Assembly (NCBI GenBank): GCA_050945135.1
Contig: JBMNSJ010000007.1
Location: 1-56,660, forward strand
Length of the DNA stretch: 56,660 nt
Direction of reading: 5' to 3'
Origin: WRIS01 sp050945135
Lineage (GTDB): Bacteria; Actinomycetota; Coriobacteriia; Coriobacteriales; Eggerthellaceae
Below are positions 8,108 to 17,652 of the stretch, piece after piece. The translations under genes and the position numbers were made by a program. Positions within the stretch are counted from its first letter, which is position 1. Each line of letters opens with the position of its first letter. The notes under the pieces were generated by a model. That model was not told the DNA's origin, did not search any database, and was given only the letters and a program-made list of their open reading frames with translations.

Positions 8108-10270
8108 TCAGCCGGATCCGCTACTATTGCTACCAGCCGAACCGGTGTTTCCCGAACCTGTAGAGCCATTACCTGATGATCCACTGCCAGAAGAGCCAGA
8201 GCCAGTACCTGAACCCGAATTATCAGGAGTGCTCGGGGTTGATCCAGTGTTTGAACCAGAATTTGATCCCGAATTCTGAGAATTGTTTGTTGCATTGCTG
8301 CTTGAGCTCGCATTATCCGCTGAATCGTCGTCATCGGAATCTGAATAGTTGTACGAATAATTATACGAGGTACCAGAGCCAACATTGAGACTGGTGTAAT
8401 TGCTGTAGGTAGGCTCGTTTGCTGTCGGGAAATACATAATTTCTTGGCCTGCAAGTACTGGCGTGACGAAATCTCTAAACACGCTTGTTGCGGTATAGTA
8501 CTCAGGCATTTGACGCTCGTTGCGTGCTCCCAGCCAAATTGCAACTGAAATCTGAGGCGTAAAGCCAACGAAATAACTATCGTGCCAGTTTTCTGAAGTT
8601 CCCGTTTTTCCAGCTACGGGCTGTCCGCCGTAGAGCGAAGCCGCCGTGCCTGTACCTCCGGTTACTACACCTTTCATTACATTGGTTGCAGCATAAGCGA
8701 TTTCTGGAGTAATCACGCGCTCCCCTGTTGTGTCTGCGACAAATATTTCTTCGCCATTGCGATCATAGATTCTCTCGATGCAGGTAACATCGTGGTGCGT
8801 TCCGCCGTTAGCAATAGTTGCATATGCCCCAGCCATCTCGTCAGTAGAGACACCGACAGCACCTAAGGTAATAGCTGGCACGTTTGGTAGCGTTGACTCA
8901 ATGCCAAGACGATGCGCGACATCGATGACCTTTTCGGGCCCAAGAACCGTAATTAAACGAGCAAAAGCGGTGTTCGACGAAACAGCGAAGGCGCTTGTAA
9001 TGGTTCTTGTTCCGTATTCTGAACCTCCGTAATTTTCTACCTGCCAGTCGTTTATCTTTACGCGAGCAGAACAACTAATGCTTGAATAGGGCGAAATGCC
9101 TTCTTCAAGAGCAGCAACTAAGGTAAAAGTCTTAAACGATGATCCGCACGAACGCTTTGCCTGCGTTGCTAGATTGTATTGATCCGCATAAAAGTCTCTT
9201 CCACCAACCATAGCTTTTACGAATCCAGTATTAGGATCAACCGCCGTAAGCGCAACCTCGACATCGTCGGCTAAGGTCGATTCTTTTTTACGCGCGGCTT
9301 CTTCTGCTGCTGCCTGTATTGAAGGATCAATGGTTGTGTATACCTTTAAGCCACCCTTAAATACTTCTGCCTCGCTGAACTGCTCGATTAGCGTGTCGCG
9401 TACATGACTCGTAAAGTAAGGATAGAGATAAATACCATTGTCGGATTTTTGTTCAGGATTGAGTTCAAGAGGCGTTGCAACAGCGGCATCGTATTCTTCT
9501 TGGGTGATATAGCTGTTGGACAGCATACGCTCAAGAACAAGGTTTCGCCTGTTTAGGCAATTGTCCGGGTTGTCGATTGGGTTGTTATAAGTTGGCGATT
9601 GCGGGATGCCCACCAAAGTGGCAGCCTCAACCAAACTGAGCTCAGTGGCTGGCTTAGAAAAATATGCATGCGAAGCCGCCTCGATACCATAAGCCCCTGC
9701 ACCGTAATTGATAGTATTGAGATACATGAGAAGAATTTCGTCTTTAGTAAACATTTCCTCAAGCTTTAGGGAAATATACATCTCGCGTACTTTACGCTTG
9801 AGGGAAATATCGGTGGCCTCATCTGCGAGTACGGTAGCACGAACAAACTGCTGAGTGATGGTTGAAGCACCTTCGCGTGATTGACCGGTAATGTTTACCA
9901 CAAGCGCGCGGCCAATTCCCCATAGGTCAATGCCATCGTGCTCATAAAAACGCTCGTCCTCTGTCGCAATGGTTCCCGATATCACCAGAGGGCTGATTTG
10001 CTCCATAGTCACAGGTTCGCGATTTTCAACATAAAATTCTGCAAGCAAGGTGGCGCCATCGTTAGCATACACTTCAGTTTTTCTAGCTGTATTGTACACA
10101 TCTGAATCGGAGTATTCGGGCAGGTCCTCAAGCCAGGAGGCACCAAGAGCATACACCCCCATCGCGCCTGCCGCGAACACTGCGACAAGGATTGAAAGAG
10201 CGACAAGTACGCCAGTAAATGGGTGCTTCTTCTTAATATTGTGTCGGTTCTTTAAAGAACGAGAGCCCAA
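8108..10270 (-). CDS. Class A penicillin-binding protein (second paralogue)
   Basis: This is a bifunctional glycosyltransferase/transpeptidase close in sequence to the 4579-6771 product. A basic N-terminal tail (NRHNIKKKHPF) and a membrane helix (about 20-45) precede a GT51 domain with EDERFYEHDG and EGASTITQQFVR. The transpeptidase motifs are SSFK, SSNTA and KTGTSENW. After about residue 610 the protein ends in a long low-complexity tail of Ser, Gly, Asn, Asp and Thr instead of a PASTA domain. The start is TTG with GGAGGTGA upstream; the paralogue also uses TTG. The tail may span the wall, but this is inferred from composition. Confidence 0.93.
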   Translation of the reverse strand: MGSRSLKNRHNIKKKHPFTGVLVALSILVAVFAAGAMGVYALGASWLEDLPEYSDSDVYNTARKTEVYANDGATLLAEFYVENREPVTMEQISPLVISGTIATEDERFYEHDGIDLWGIGRALVVNITGQSREGASTITQQFVRATVLADEATDISLKRKVREMYISLKLEEMFTKDEILLMYLNTINYGAGAYGIEAASHAYFSKPATELSLVEAATLVGIPQSPTYNNPIDNPDNCLNRRNLVLERMLSNSYITQEEYDAAVATPLELNPEQKSDNGIYLYPYFTSHVRDTLIEQFSEAEVFKGGLKVYTTIDPSIQAAAEEAARKKESTLADDVEVALTAVDPNTGFVKAMVGGRDFYADQYNLATQAKRSCGSSFKTFTLVAALEEGISPYSSISCSARVKINDWQVENYGGSEYGTRTITSAFAVSSNTAFARLITVLGPEKVIDVAHRLGIESTLPNVPAITLGAVGVSTDEMAGAYATIANGGTHHDVTCIERIYDRNGEEIFVADTTGERVITPEIAYAATNVMKGVVTGGTGTAASLYGGQPVAGKTGTSENWHDSYFVGFTPQISVAIWLGARNERQMPEYYTATSVFRDFVTPVLAGQEIMYFPTANEPTYSNYTSLNVGSGTSYNYSYNYSDSDDDDSADNASSSSNATNNSQNSGSNSGSNTGSTPSTPDNSGSGTGSGSSGSGSSGNGSTGSGNTGSAGSNSSGSG

Positions 10271-10302
10271 AATTCACCTCCATGAACCTTGCCCATTGTA
10301 GC

Positions 10303-10322
10303 AAAGGGGAAGTATTTCCCCT
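10303..10322 (-). terminator. Possible terminator after argH
   Basis: On the minus strand AGGGGAA-ATAC-TTCCCCT makes a tight 7-pair hairpin followed by TTGC. It lies between argH and the PBP gene, so it may end the argGH transcript. The T run is weak and the hairpin is close to the PBP promoter region. Confidence 0.45.
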
Positions 10323-10386
10323 GAATAAACACAGATTGGTTAAAAACTGCTACCGAACAACAGGTAAGCGGGCATCTGTCTTTTGC

Positions 10387-11784
10387 TTAAAGAGATTGCA
10401 GCCATTCGTTATTTGCACGCTGATTATTTTGAGCAGTGATGAGCTGGTCAGCTACAACAGTATGCCCAGTGCCACCAAAGGTGATGCGTGCTGCAGCAAT
10501 GCTTTCAGGATCAAGCGAGTCCATAATATCTTCCTCGAACAGCTTGCTTGCCTTTTTGTATTCTTCAAAAGATAAATCTTCAAGCTCGCAGCCTCGCTTT
10601 TCGCACTCGAGCACCAACTGGCCTACTACCTCATGAGCCTGCCGGAAAGGCATCCCTTTCTTTGCAAGATAATCTGCTACATCGGTTGCGGCTAGAAAAC
10701 CCTTAGTTGCCTGGCGCTTCATAGCCTCTTCGTTAACCTGCATGGTAGAGACCATTCCTGCCATACACTTCAAAGAATCAGAGAGTGTCTTCACGGCATC
10801 AAAAACGCCTTCTTTGTCTTCCTGAAGATCTTTGTTGTAGGCAAGAGGCAGTGCTTTTACGGTCATCAAAAGTGACATCAAATCACCTACAACACGACCT
10901 GTTTTGCCCCGAATGAGCTCAGCAAAGTCGGGATTCTTTTTTTGAGGCATGATGGAAGATCCCGTTGAAAACGCATCCGAGAGTGTAATAAATCCAAACT
11001 CAGAACTAGACCATAAAATAATCTCTTCGCACAAGCGTGAGAGGTGAATCATCGACACGCTACAAGCGTAATCAAGATCGAGCAAGAAATCGCGGTCGGA
11101 TACCGCATCAAGCGAATTGGGAATAACGCTTGAGAAGCCTAATTCTTCTGCAGTCGCCTGTCGATCAAGCGGATACGTTGTGCCTGCTAGTGCTGCAGAG
11201 CCCAAAGGACTTGCATCTGCAGCATCGTAAGCATGCATCAAGCGCTTGAAATCGCGTTCGAACATCCAATAATAAGCGAGCAGATGGTGTGAGAGCAATA
11301 CTGGTTGGGCGTGTTGAAGATGGGTATAACCTGGCAAGATGACCTGCGAGTTTTCCAGTGCCTTCTCAAGCAAGACCTCACGCACATCAAGATTGCTTTG
11401 CGCCAACTCTTTGCAAAGAAGCTTGGCATAGAGCCTGGTATCGGTAACCGTTTGATCGTTTCGGCTGCGACCAGTATGCAAACGCGCACCCGCCTCACCG
11501 ATATCTTCGGTTAAGGCCTTTTCGATTGCCATATGAATATCTTCATCATTAGCGTCAAACTCAAAGGCGTCTTCATCAATACGCCCCTCGATGCGCTTGA
11601 GCCCTTCAACAATCTTGCTTGCATCATCTTGGCTTATGACACCCTGCTTTGCGAGCATATGCGCATGAGCAATCGAACCTGCGATGTCTTGTTTGTACAT
11701 TGCCTTATCTACGGAAAGAGAGGCGCCGAATTCTTGCGTAAAAACATCGACGCCGTTCTCGAATCTACCAGACCATAAAGCCAT
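10387..11784 (-). CDS. argH: Argininosuccinate lyase
   Basis: This enzyme catalyses the last step of arginine biosynthesis, splitting argininosuccinate into arginine and fumarate in the cytoplasm. Its 465 residues match the usual length. The N-terminus MALWSGRFENGVDVFTQEF is typical. The fumarase-superfamily signature GSSIMPQKKNP lies near residue 280, and the catalytic-region blocks TGRSRNDQ (about 104-111) and HLQHAQPV (about 155) are intact. It follows argG with a 21-base gap on the same strand, so the two are almost certainly co-transcribed. Confidence 0.97.
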   Translation of the reverse strand: MALWSGRFENGVDVFTQEFGASLSVDKAMYKQDIAGSIAHAHMLAKQGVISQDDASKIVEGLKRIEGRIDEDAFEFDANDEDIHMAIEKALTEDIGEAGARLHTGRSRNDQTVTDTRLYAKLLCKELAQSNLDVREVLLEKALENSQVILPGYTHLQHAQPVLLSHHLLAYYWMFERDFKRLMHAYDAADASPLGSAALAGTTYPLDRQATAEELGFSSVIPNSLDAVSDRDFLLDLDYACSVSMIHLSRLCEEIILWSSSEFGFITLSDAFSTGSSIMPQKKNPDFAELIRGKTGRVVGDLMSLLMTVKALPLAYNKDLQEDKEGVFDAVKTLSDSLKCMAGMVSTMQVNEEAMKRQATKGFLAATDVADYLAKKGMPFRQAHEVVGQLVLECEKRGCELEDLSFEEYKKASKLFEEDIMDSLDPESIAAARITFGGTGHTVVADQLITAQNNQRANNEWLQSL

Positions 11785-11805
11785 TGAGTCTACCCTTCAT
11801 CAAGC

Positions 11806-13011
11806 CTATTTATTGAGGTGCTTTTGCGCCCAGACCTTTGTTGAAAGGGTTTGCAGCGCGATAAAGCCTTTAGCTGCATTATGATCGAAAGAATCATCCT
11901 TATCATAGGTGGCCAGCGCAAAATCATACAAAGAGTTATCGCTCTTGCGCCCAACAACCGTACAATTGCCCTTATAGAACTTAAGCCTTACCGTACCACT
12001 TACATCTTTTTGAGTGCTTGCGCAAAATGCGTCCAGAGCATTTTTCAGAGGCGTAAACCATTGGCCATAATACACTGCCTTTGCCCAGCTATGCTCGATG
12101 CCATACTTATAATGAAGAACCTCACGTTCAAGGCAAATATCTTCTAGTGCTTGATGCGCCTTAATGAGGGCAAGACCACCAGGAACTTCGTAGCACTCCC
12201 TGCTCTTTACGCCAACAAGACGATTTTCTACCATGTCAAGCCGTCCAAAACCGTTTCTGCCGGCAATGGTATTGAGGGTGAGAATGGTATCGAGAAAGCT
12301 CATCTTCTTGCCGTCAATTGCGCACGAAAGCCCTTCCTCAAACTCTACTTCAACATACTCAGGCACATCAGGAGCTTCTTCAGGAGCAACTGTCATGGTG
12401 TAGATATCTGCAGGCGGCTCGTTCCATGGATCTTCCAAAATGCCACACTCTATTGCCCTACCCCACAAGTTGTCATCAATTGAGTAGAGAGCTTCCTTGC
12501 TTACGGGTACGTCTATGCCCCGCTCTTTTGCCCACTCGATTTCTTCTGGACGGGTTTTTAAATCCCATTCACGTACAGGCGCAATAATCTGTAGGCTAGG
12601 ATCGAGCATTTGCACACCTGCCTCGAACCGCACCTGATCGTTGCCCTTACCGGTGCATCCATGCGCGATATACTTTGCATCGTTCTCATGCGCTAAGCGT
12701 ACGAGATGCTTAGCTATTACCGGCCTCGACAATGCTGAGAGGAGCGGATATTCATTCTCATAAAGTGCATTTGCTGCAATTGCCTGAGACAGAAAATCAC
12801 GAGCAAATTCTTCTTTCATGTCGACAACTTCGCAGGCAATAGCGCCCGTTTTTAGTGCTTTTTGTTTAACCGCTTCAAGACCATCGTGCTCCTGTCCGAC
12901 ATCGCCAACCAGGGCAATAACGTCAAGATCGTAAGTTTCTTGGAGCCACTTAATGCATACCGAGGTATCCAGTCCACCCGAATAAGCGAGAATTACTTTA
13001 TCTTTAGCCAT
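11806..13011 (-). CDS. argG: Argininosuccinate synthase
   Basis: This ATP-dependent ligase joins citrulline and aspartate in the penultimate arginine step. The PP-loop AYSGGLDTS is at residues 9-17. Other family blocks are AHGCTGKGNDQVRFE (about 115) and the C-terminal FYKGNCTVVGRKS. The length of 401 residues is normal. The ATG has AGGAAGG upstream. It heads an argG-argH pair and lies 412 bases after the end of the surface-protein operon that separates it from argCJBD. A short ORF with its own ribosome site precedes it in the leader. Confidence 0.97.
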   Translation of the reverse strand: MAKDKVILAYSGGLDTSVCIKWLQETYDLDVIALVGDVGQEHDGLEAVKQKALKTGAIACEVVDMKEEFARDFLSQAIAANALYENEYPLLSALSRPVIAKHLVRLAHENDAKYIAHGCTGKGNDQVRFEAGVQMLDPSLQIIAPVREWDLKTRPEEIEWAKERGIDVPVSKEALYSIDDNLWGRAIECGILEDPWNEPPADIYTMTVAPEEAPDVPEYVEVEFEEGLSCAIDGKKMSFLDTILTLNTIAGRNGFGRLDMVENRLVGVKSRECYEVPGGLALIKAHQALEDICLEREVLHYKYGIEHSWAKAVYYGQWFTPLKNALDAFCASTQKDVSGTVRLKFYKGNCTVVGRKSDNSLYDFALATYDKDDSFDHNAAKGFIALQTLSTKVWAQKHLNK

Positions 13012-13423
13012 GATATGTTTCCTTCCTAAGGCTGCTTTACTTTATGATTACCCGCAAATCAAAGCTTGCATCATTACCACCATGAAGCGTAACTCCTTTT
13101 GCAGGTTTTATTTGCGCCGACGTGGGTCATTATAAGACATATAAGCGCAAAGATGGTGCGGGGATGAGTGGTGGAGGTGAGTACCTCCAAAGATAAATAG
13201 ACGACTAACGTCGTCGCAGTCGGCGAGCAGCTTGATCGAAGTCGAAAATTGGCTCCGAAACATCTGCAATGCTCACTACTGTTGAATATGTTGATATCAC
13301 TGAATCCATCATTTGTAGGCTACTGAAACTTAGCGTGTTTTGCAAGCATCATTCATTAAATTAATCACTTGGACGCGCAAAAACCCTCAGCTTATCGCTT
13401 TTTGCTTGAGTCCATGCCCTCTA
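13012..13423 (-). promoter_or_regulatory. argG upstream region with TATAAT box and short hairpins
   Basis: The minus strand carries TATAAT at 13134-13129, giving a leader of roughly 110 bases before argG. The matching -35 position is poor, so an activator or a different element may be used. GGAGGT-GAGT-ACCTCC at 13173-13188 is a small perfect hairpin upstream of the TATAAT box. An AT-rich stretch near 13350-13365 (TTAATTTAATGAAT on the minus strand) vaguely resembles an ArgR half-site pair, but I cannot support that firmly. A leader peptide lies at 13048-13083. Near 13390-13415 a weak hairpin before GGTTTTT might end the upstream operon. Confidence 0.4.
13048..13083 (-). CDS. Possible argG leader peptide (11 aa)
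   Basis: An ATG at 13083 opens an 11-codon frame (MVVMMQALICG) ending in TAA, preceded at 9 bases by AAAAGGAG. It ends 36 bases before the argG ATG and lies inside the predicted leader. It contains no arginine codon, so classical arginine attenuation is unlikely. It may be a short translated upstream ORF or chance. Confidence 0.35.
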   Translation of the reverse strand: MVVMMQALICG

Positions 13424-16378
13424 TTAATCATCCCAAGGTTCAATCATCTGGTTGATTACGTTTCCTGTATCAGAAAGCCAGTTCGCCTTTATCTGTGCAG
13501 CCGTTAAGTTGACCTGTGCATCTCCCGCAGAAATCTCTACTACCACCGGCTCAGTTGTCGAACTATAGCGCCACGAACTCCCTTCAGATAACAGGGCGAC
13601 AAGATATGTACCTTGCGGAGCGACCATACTAAATTCTGCATGAGTTTGACCTGGCGAAACGGTAATCATCTTAGTAACAAGACCACCTGATTCATCCTCA
13701 ATCGACACCAGGAAGGATTGCGCTGAAGAGAATCCCACATCCAAGGTGAGATTCACCGTGATAAGAGCTTCTGGGATAACGGAAAACGGAACATCCACCA
13801 TGGTGCTTGCAAAATCAGTGTGGTTATCGCCTGAAATCCTCTCGTTGAAGAGCTTTATCACATAGTCACCTGGAACGATACTAACAGGGAGACTAACTGC
13901 CGCCTGCAAATCGCTTCCCGGTTCAGCTTCGCTCAGTTTTCCGTAGTAGAGCGGGTCTCCCTGAACGCCTCCTACAACCGGCAGGATTACATACGAAACA
14001 AATTTTCCACTTGCCACAGCTTCGGTGTTCGAATAGGTGATACCCAGCTTCTTACCAGCAGCGACCTGGGTTGACGACGCTGATACCTTGGTAGGCGGCG
14101 CTAGCGAATTGGTGCTTGCAGTGAACTTAACTACATCACCATGTATATCTCCAATAACAACAGCTGGATCTCCAACATCAACACTTCCTTTACCATTGGC
14201 GTTAATCGCATCAGTCCTCCACAAAATATGAGAAAGGTCGATGTTTGCTGCGGGGCGCACACTGTACAAACTATCTATGGCTGCATAGGAAAGCGCGCCG
14301 CTTTCGAGAACATTCCACTTTTGCGTGGCGCTATACGAAGATCTCAACCACCATCGCGTTGCTCCACTACCATCAGGTTTGTAAACGCGTTCATCGCTTG
14401 CGGAAGTCGAGCCGGTAAGAGATTGTGCCCCAGGCGTGCTAAGCGGCCAGTACAAAGCATCGCTCACCACAACGCCAAGATCTGCGAGCGCTTGTTCGTT
14501 TAGCAAGCTAGCTTCCTCAGGTGGAAGTTCGTTTTCGAGTGTGATAAGGGCATAATGGAGCGTCGAATTAGCGTAGTTTGCACCAGCACCACCACTATTG
14601 AACGGGGACAATCCCATATCAAAACCACTTGCAAGCAGCACGGTAAGTGTGTTTGGAACGTTGCCAGGAAGAGCTTCGGTTGCCACGCCGGTTCCTTCAT
14701 TGCCAATTATCTTCCATTGGTATCCGCCGAAACCGATGTCGGGATGCGCGATTGGCGGTGAAATCACATGAAGACTGATCGTAGCGGCTGGACTGACGAA
14801 GTCGGTAAACAGCTCACTTGTGCCCGTTTCCTCGTTACGCAACTGCAAGCTATATGTGCCGTTAGTAAGCTCTTCGGGTAAGTTAATATCTACTGTTCCA
14901 CTTGCGGAATCCTGCGCAAGCTTGCCATAAGCTACAGTCTCGCCTGACCCGTTGATTACGTATGCCGTTACGTAGCGGTTCGCAGCTCCCGTAAACGTAC
15001 TAGCATAGGGCACCGATATAGTACCTCCGCTGGTTGCGGCTAAGCTTGCCGTCGAGGTAGTCGGCGCAGGAATAGAGCTATCAAGCATCGTGAGCTTCAG
15101 CGGGTTTTCTGGGTTCGATGTCGTGGCAGCCATCTGCCCCACCCCTACCGAACTCTTCATCGTAGACCCTGTCGCAGCTGAAGTAAAGATGATAGATGCA
15201 AGATTTAGTCGGAAGGCAGGACGCACAGCAAAGGAGGCATATAATACCCCTGAGTATGTTGACCCATCACCAACTGACCCATCAACCGAAACATAGGTGC
15301 TTCGGTTATTTCCGAGACTTGCCGTCGAGGGCGTGCGAAGGTGCCAATTTCCCTGGAAGATATAGGCGTTGTTCCTGTTGGGGTCCTGAATGGAGCCATC
15401 AAGCGATTCATCGCCAACCTGAAAGACGCGGCTTGCGTTTGCAGCATCGCTACCAGTAAAGGCGACGGCTTCGTTATAGCTGAGAGGCCATAGCTTGTCG
15501 TTGACAGCTGCCCCTTTAACACCATTGTCGGAACGAGTGGTGGCAGAATTTGCGGCAAAAGGTCGTGTCTGTATGGCACTATACTCCCTTGGCACTGCGG
15601 CGATATAGGTATTAGTAATATTATTCATCTGCTGCTGAAGTATCGATCCAGCATAAGCGTTCGTAATGTTTCCTGAGGCCGCCCATTGCGTGGTGTTATA
15701 TTGCACCGAACCACTTGACGCAATTGGATAGAAGTACCCATTCGAAAGAAGGAGCGTTACCTTACCTGCCCCATCACTCGTCGGGCGAATAATACCGTTT
15801 CCGTCCACATCGACAACATCCCATTGCATTCCTCCGAAAGAAATTTTGGTATCAAAAAGACTTGCAGCTTCGACATAAGGAAAGCCCTCCTCCATCCCGA
15901 CAGAGCTTTGCTGGGGCTCGACAAGTTCTTCAGCAGCACCAAGGCTCTCCCCCTCCTGCAGCTGCTTTTGTTGCTGGAGCGGCAAAGTTGATGTTGCTGC
16001 TTCATCACTTGAAGAGGGCTCGGTTGTAGCTTCCTCAGCCGAGCTGCCTTGTTGCTCTTCGGCGGACGTTGCCTCCTCTGCCCCAGCTAAGTTTTCGTTT
16101 ATTTCTTCTTCCTCAGAGGCATTCGTCTCATCATGAATGCCGGTATCTAAAACCACCTCTTCCGGAGTAGCTTCGTTAGCAACACTGCCTAAGCTCTCGC
16201 TCGTAGATGTAACCGCAATTGTGCTCTGGCCTGATTCGAGAGTCCATCCATTCTTTTGCGCAAAGGGAAAGAGACTCATTCCGAGGAGAAGTGCCATGAT
16301 GACGGCAATAAGCTGATTCATCTTGGGTCGAGTTCCCCTGACGCTAAGGTTCAGTGATTTTATGTCGAGGTGTTTCAT
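13424..16378 (-). CDS. Secreted 984-aa surface protein with two DUF6273-like modules
   Basis: This is a large exported protein of unknown function. After a basic start, residues about 20-42 (MNQLIAVIMALLLGMSLFPF) form a signal segment. Residues about 50-165 are a Glu/Ser/Ala/Thr-rich linker. Two related modules follow, at about 175-400 and 540-735. Each opens with FGG-Q-W or FGGYQWK, contains a WPLS block, a W-(H/W)LR(T/S) block and ends with VRPA followed by an LD/LN hydrophobic strand; this pattern fits DUF6273-type domains. Each module is followed by a repeated Ig-like segment (TKVSAS... and TSTASLAATSGG...). No C-terminal membrane anchor or LPXTG is present. Its ATG overlaps the stop of the preceding gene by 4 bases, tying it to the SipW-type operon. 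Confidence 0.7.
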   Translation of the reverse strand: MKHLDIKSLNLSVRGTRPKMNQLIAVIMALLLGMSLFPFAQKNGWTLESGQSTIAVTSTSESLGSVANEATPEEVVLDTGIHDETNASEEEEINENLAGAEEATSAEEQQGSSAEEATTEPSSSDEAATSTLPLQQQKQLQEGESLGAAEELVEPQQSSVGMEEGFPYVEAASLFDTKISFGGMQWDVVDVDGNGIIRPTSDGAGKVTLLLSNGYFYPIASSGSVQYNTTQWAASGNITNAYAGSILQQQMNNITNTYIAAVPREYSAIQTRPFAANSATTRSDNGVKGAAVNDKLWPLSYNEAVAFTGSDAANASRVFQVGDESLDGSIQDPNRNNAYIFQGNWHLRTPSTASLGNNRSTYVSVDGSVGDGSTYSGVLYASFAVRPAFRLNLASIIFTSAATGSTMKSSVGVGQMAATTSNPENPLKLTMLDSSIPAPTTSTASLAATSGGTISVPYASTFTGAANRYVTAYVINGSGETVAYGKLAQDSASGTVDINLPEELTNGTYSLQLRNEETGTSELFTDFVSPAATISLHVISPPIAHPDIGFGGYQWKIIGNEGTGVATEALPGNVPNTLTVLLASGFDMGLSPFNSGGAGANYANSTLHYALITLENELPPEEASLLNEQALADLGVVVSDALYWPLSTPGAQSLTGSTSASDERVYKPDGSGATRWWLRSSYSATQKWNVLESGALSYAAIDSLYSVRPAANIDLSHILWRTDAINANGKGSVDVGDPAVVIGDIHGDVVKFTASTNSLAPPTKVSASSTQVAAGKKLGITYSNTEAVASGKFVSYVILPVVGGVQGDPLYYGKLSEAEPGSDLQAAVSLPVSIVPGDYVIKLFNERISGDNHTDFASTMVDVPFSVIPEALITVNLTLDVGFSSAQSFLVSIEDESGGLVTKMITVSPGQTHAEFSMVAPQGTYLVALLSEGSSWRYSSTTEPVVVEISAGDAQVNLTAAQIKANWLSDTGNVINQMIEPWDD

Positions 16379-17607
16379 GACTCACCTCCCCTAGCTAATG
16401 ATTTTCGCGCGCGAACAAGTACAAGAAGCACGACAGCAGAGGACAAGGCAAGAGCTGTCCACACATACACGCCCTGAAGGTCATTTGTTTTAGCGATGCG
16501 CTTGACCACATCAGATGAATCTGACGGGTTGGGGCTAGGGTCAGGATTAGGCTTAGGTGGCTCAGGCGAAGTTCCTGATGCCATCACCTGCCAAGTCAAA
16601 CTTGACACACTGACATTTTGCACTTCGTTACCTGCTTGCGGATCGATGGTAAGACTAATCGTCCATCTTGTGGACGAATGCGGCGCAAGCTTTGTCGTGT
16701 ATGCGAAAGCTTCCCACTCTTTTCCTGCTGCAGGACCCTCAAAGATGATAGTTCCGTTTTCATTGGCAATCGTCAAAATCGCATACTCCGAGAGAAGTGC
16801 AGTTTTTGCGTCTTGAGCGAAATCCCCTGAAGCAATAGTGATATCTACAACCTCGCTGTATTCATTAACGAGTGCAATCGTATTGACTACAACCTCACCC
16901 GGTGTCAAGCCTGAAGCGTTGGTGATAAGGTTCTTCGATGCGGGGTCAAACACAAAGCCCGCTGTAGGGTTTGTAAAGGTAATACTCGCGTGCGCATCAG
17001 GTTTCGGATCAGGCTGACTTGACTCCATGAACTCATAGCTTTTGTTCCACTGAGCACTAACCGCCCCTGCTGTGTTCTGTAGTGCTTCAAGCTTCGTAGT
17101 GAGATGCACCTCATAACCAGCAACGCGCGAATTTGCGGAAGGAGAAAGCGTTATCGAGCTTATGAGTGAAGCTGAAGTCGTGTCTGGAGTGAGCACGCCT
17201 CGCAGATACATGTATCCATCTCCGCCATCCTTCCAATTAATCTTGTTATAGACCACCTCAATCCAGCCATCCGTATCAGGCAGCGCTTCGATAATCTGCC
17301 CGTTCGAACGCTTCACGAATTGCGCCTTTACCTGTACCCGCACGAAAGCATCTTCGACGCCGGTATTCTTGGCATAAAGGTGCTGAGTGATGTCATCCCC
17401 AGGAAACACCGGGGTAGTCGTTTTGGGCTCTTCGATGAGCACCACGCTGATGCCTGTTGTAGATACGGTATCCTTGGCCTTATCGACAACCTGCCATGCA
17501 GCGTATGCCGTAGCGCTCGTTGATACAAGAAAGACTACAGCGCACAAAACAATTCCTATGCCAAGATGGCTCCTGCGTTTCTCTCTGTTTTGATCGCGAG
17601 TTGTCAT
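16375..17607 (-). CDS. SipW-operon surface protein with C-terminal membrane anchor (410 aa)
   Basis: This exported protein is of unknown exact function. The N-terminus has a basic stretch, a hydrophobic segment (GIGIVLCAVVFLVSTSAT) and then AYAAWQVVDKAKDTVSTTG, the layout of a SipW-cognate signal. Two beta-rich regions follow (about 45-195 and 205-345), then a Pro/Asp/Ser linker. The C-terminus is a membrane helix plus positively charged tail (VLLVLVRARKSLARG). AKTND just before that helix resembles a degraded sortase-type motif but lacks LPXTG. The start has AAGGATAG upstream. It lies between the 240-aa substrate gene and the 984-aa gene, whose start it overlaps by 4 bases. It may anchor the assembly to the membrane. 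Confidence 0.65.
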   Translation of the reverse strand: MTTRDQNREKRRSHLGIGIVLCAVVFLVSTSATAYAAWQVVDKAKDTVSTTGISVVLIEEPKTTTPVFPGDDITQHLYAKNTGVEDAFVRVQVKAQFVKRSNGQIIEALPDTDGWIEVVYNKINWKDGGDGYMYLRGVLTPDTTSASLISSITLSPSANSRVAGYEVHLTTKLEALQNTAGAVSAQWNKSYEFMESSQPDPKPDAHASITFTNPTAGFVFDPASKNLITNASGLTPGEVVVNTIALVNEYSEVVDITIASGDFAQDAKTALLSEYAILTIANENGTIIFEGPAAGKEWEAFAYTTKLAPHSSTRWTISLTIDPQAGNEVQNVSVSSLTWQVMASGTSPEPPKPNPDPSPNPSDSSDVVKRIAKTNDLQGVYVWTALALSSAVVLLVLVRARKSLARGGES

Positions 17608-17652
17608 CTATCCTTATCTTTCCTGATACAAAGCTTTAGACACCTATCTTTT

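Noticed and set aside
8020..8568. 182-aa minus-strand frame overlapping the second PBP
   Set aside because: It is a shadow frame within the Ser/Gly-rich tail of the PBP gene; it has Gln/Ile/Arg repeats typical of a frame-shifted low-complexity region and no ribosome site.
13350..13365. ArgR operator upstream of argG
   Set aside because: The AT-rich match is partial and no comparable site was found before argC, so it is not called as a feature.
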